DNA from: Variovorax brevis
Lineage (GTDB): Bacteria; Pseudomonadota; Gammaproteobacteria; Burkholderiales; Burkholderiaceae_C
Assembly: GCF_030317105.1 (NCBI RefSeq)
Contig: NZ_JASZYG010000002.1
Coordinates: 682,001-746,000, forward strand
Length of the DNA: 64,000 nt
Direction of reading: 5' to 3'
The notes under the pieces were generated by a model. It was not told the origin of the DNA. It did no database searches and saw only the letters and a program-made list of their open reading frames with translations. Shown in pieces: positions 63,527 to 64,000 of the stretch; position 1 is the stretch's first letter; each line of letters starts with the position of its first letter. The position numbers and the translations under genes were made by a program.

Positions 63527-64000
63527 CCCGCAAGAATCGCATCTGAGGCGCGGGGCACATCCCGGCGTTCGCGCGCACCGGGTCGGTCACGCCGCGCCGG
63601 CTCGCGCCAATGCGCAGTTGATGCCAACGCTGTTTGATCGCCTTCGCGACGACGCACCCAGCCGCACCACCGAGGCGCCTTCGGAATACGCCGTCACGCA
63701 AAGCCAGATGCGCGACATCGTGCAGCGCGACCTGGCGTTCCTGCTCAACACCACGAATGCCGAAGACCTGATCGACCGTGTGCGCTACGCCGAGGCCGCG
63801 TCGTCCACCATCAACTTCGGCGTGCCGCCACTGGCGGGAAGCTATTTGTCGGAGCGCAAGTGGGCGGACATCGAACGCATCATCCGCCGCGCCGTCACAG
63901 ACTTCGAACCGCGCCTCATTCCCGAAACAGTGACGGTGTTGCCGCTCATGAAAGAAGGCGCGAGCGAGGAATACAACGTCCTGCTCTTCGAGATCCGCGC
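63513..64000 (+). CDS. tssE: T6SS baseplate protein TssE (gp25-like), 3' end outside window
   Basis: The frame runs from the ATG at 63513 to the right edge with no stop, giving 162 codons so far. It includes the TssE/GPW-gp25 features MPTLFDRLRDD, DIVQRDLAFLLNTTN and NFGVPPLAGSYLS, then the conserved ERIIRRAVTDFEPRL and PLMKEGASEEYN. It is the baseplate wedge protein that starts sheath assembly. An ATG at 63523 in another frame stops after eight codons and is not the start. The gene overlaps the end of tagJ. Confidence 0.93.
   Translation, partial: MTQDDPQESHLRRGAHPGVRAHRVGHAAPARANAQLMPTLFDRLRDDAPSRTTEAPSEYAVTQSQMRDIVQRDLAFLLNTTNAEDLIDRVRYAEAASSTINFGVPPLAGSYLSERKWADIERIIRRAVTDFEPRLIPETVTVLPLMKEGASEEYNVLLFEIR

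Noticed and set aside
63523..63546. ATG overlapping the tagJ stop as tssE start
   Set aside because: It stops after eight codons; the frame with TssE motifs starts at 63513.

Overview
The window is GC-rich, densely coded chromosomal DNA with very short intergenic gaps. Its gene content points to a betaproteobacterium of the order Burkholderiales, most likely a Comamonadaceae member close to Variovorax. The clues are a box-type benzoyl-CoA pathway, a class I PHA synthase with its thiolase and reductase, an orphan Bug-type solute receptor, and a Burkholderiales-style type VI secretion cluster. The genus is inferred from gene families. No rRNA gene, tRNA gene, CRISPR array, transposase or phage integrase was seen.

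Layout. 0-3.4 kb: the tail of an unknown protein, a serine hydrolase, tagI and a voltage-gated K+ channel with a C-terminal zinc ribbon. 3.4-17.2 kb: an aerobic benzoate module in two divergent arms. The minus arm is boxR-boxC-boxB-boxA-maoC. The plus arm is a DUF4863/PnbB-like gene, benzoate-CoA ligase, an alpha/beta hydrolase and a complete five-gene branched-chain-type ABC importer. Benzoate is imported, activated to benzoyl-CoA, epoxidised by BoxA/BoxB and ring-opened by BoxC. BoxR is expected to sense benzoyl-CoA. A TGCA-N6-TGCA operator whose N6 forms a possible -10 lies in front of boxC. 17.3-22 kb: a YpeA-like acetyltransferase, a membrane acyltransferase, a membrane-bound LytTR regulator, a single-domain response regulator and a class II Fic protein. 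22-27 kb: an alkylsulfatase with a Bug-type receptor, divergent from a LysR regulator with an HMG-CoA-lyase-family enzyme. 27-30.6 kb: an NlpD-like lipoprotein, a Nudix hydrolase, a fumarylacetoacetase-family hydrolase, a maleylacetoacetate/maleylpyruvate isomerase, pgeF and a small membrane protein.

30.6-45.4 kb: polyhydroxyalkanoate synthesis (phaC-phaA, with phaB 9.5 kb further on). Between these lie a P450, dodecin, an unusual GNAT protein, a bestrophin-like channel, and a sensor kinase/response regulator pair reading into a TonB-dependent receptor. An EEP-family nuclease/phosphatase and a short ABC-ATPase remnant follow. dctA comes after phaB. 45.4-46.9 kb: three small genes of unknown function.

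47.3-64 kb: a type VI secretion cluster, all on the plus strand and running off the right edge, in the order clpV, tssB, tssC, hcp, tssJ, tssK, tssL (with OmpA domain), tssM, tagF, tagK-like, tagJ/impE, tssE (partial). Its unusual points are a TssM whose N-terminal membrane hairpin is duplicated in tandem, a TssJ without a usable lipobox, a long dyad upstream of clpV with a related half-conserved copy at the tssB start, and tandem hairpins in the hcp leader. No frankly novel system was found. The strongest leads are these T6SS oddities, the box-operon control region and repeats, and the regulator/palindrome arrangement beside the TonB receptor.
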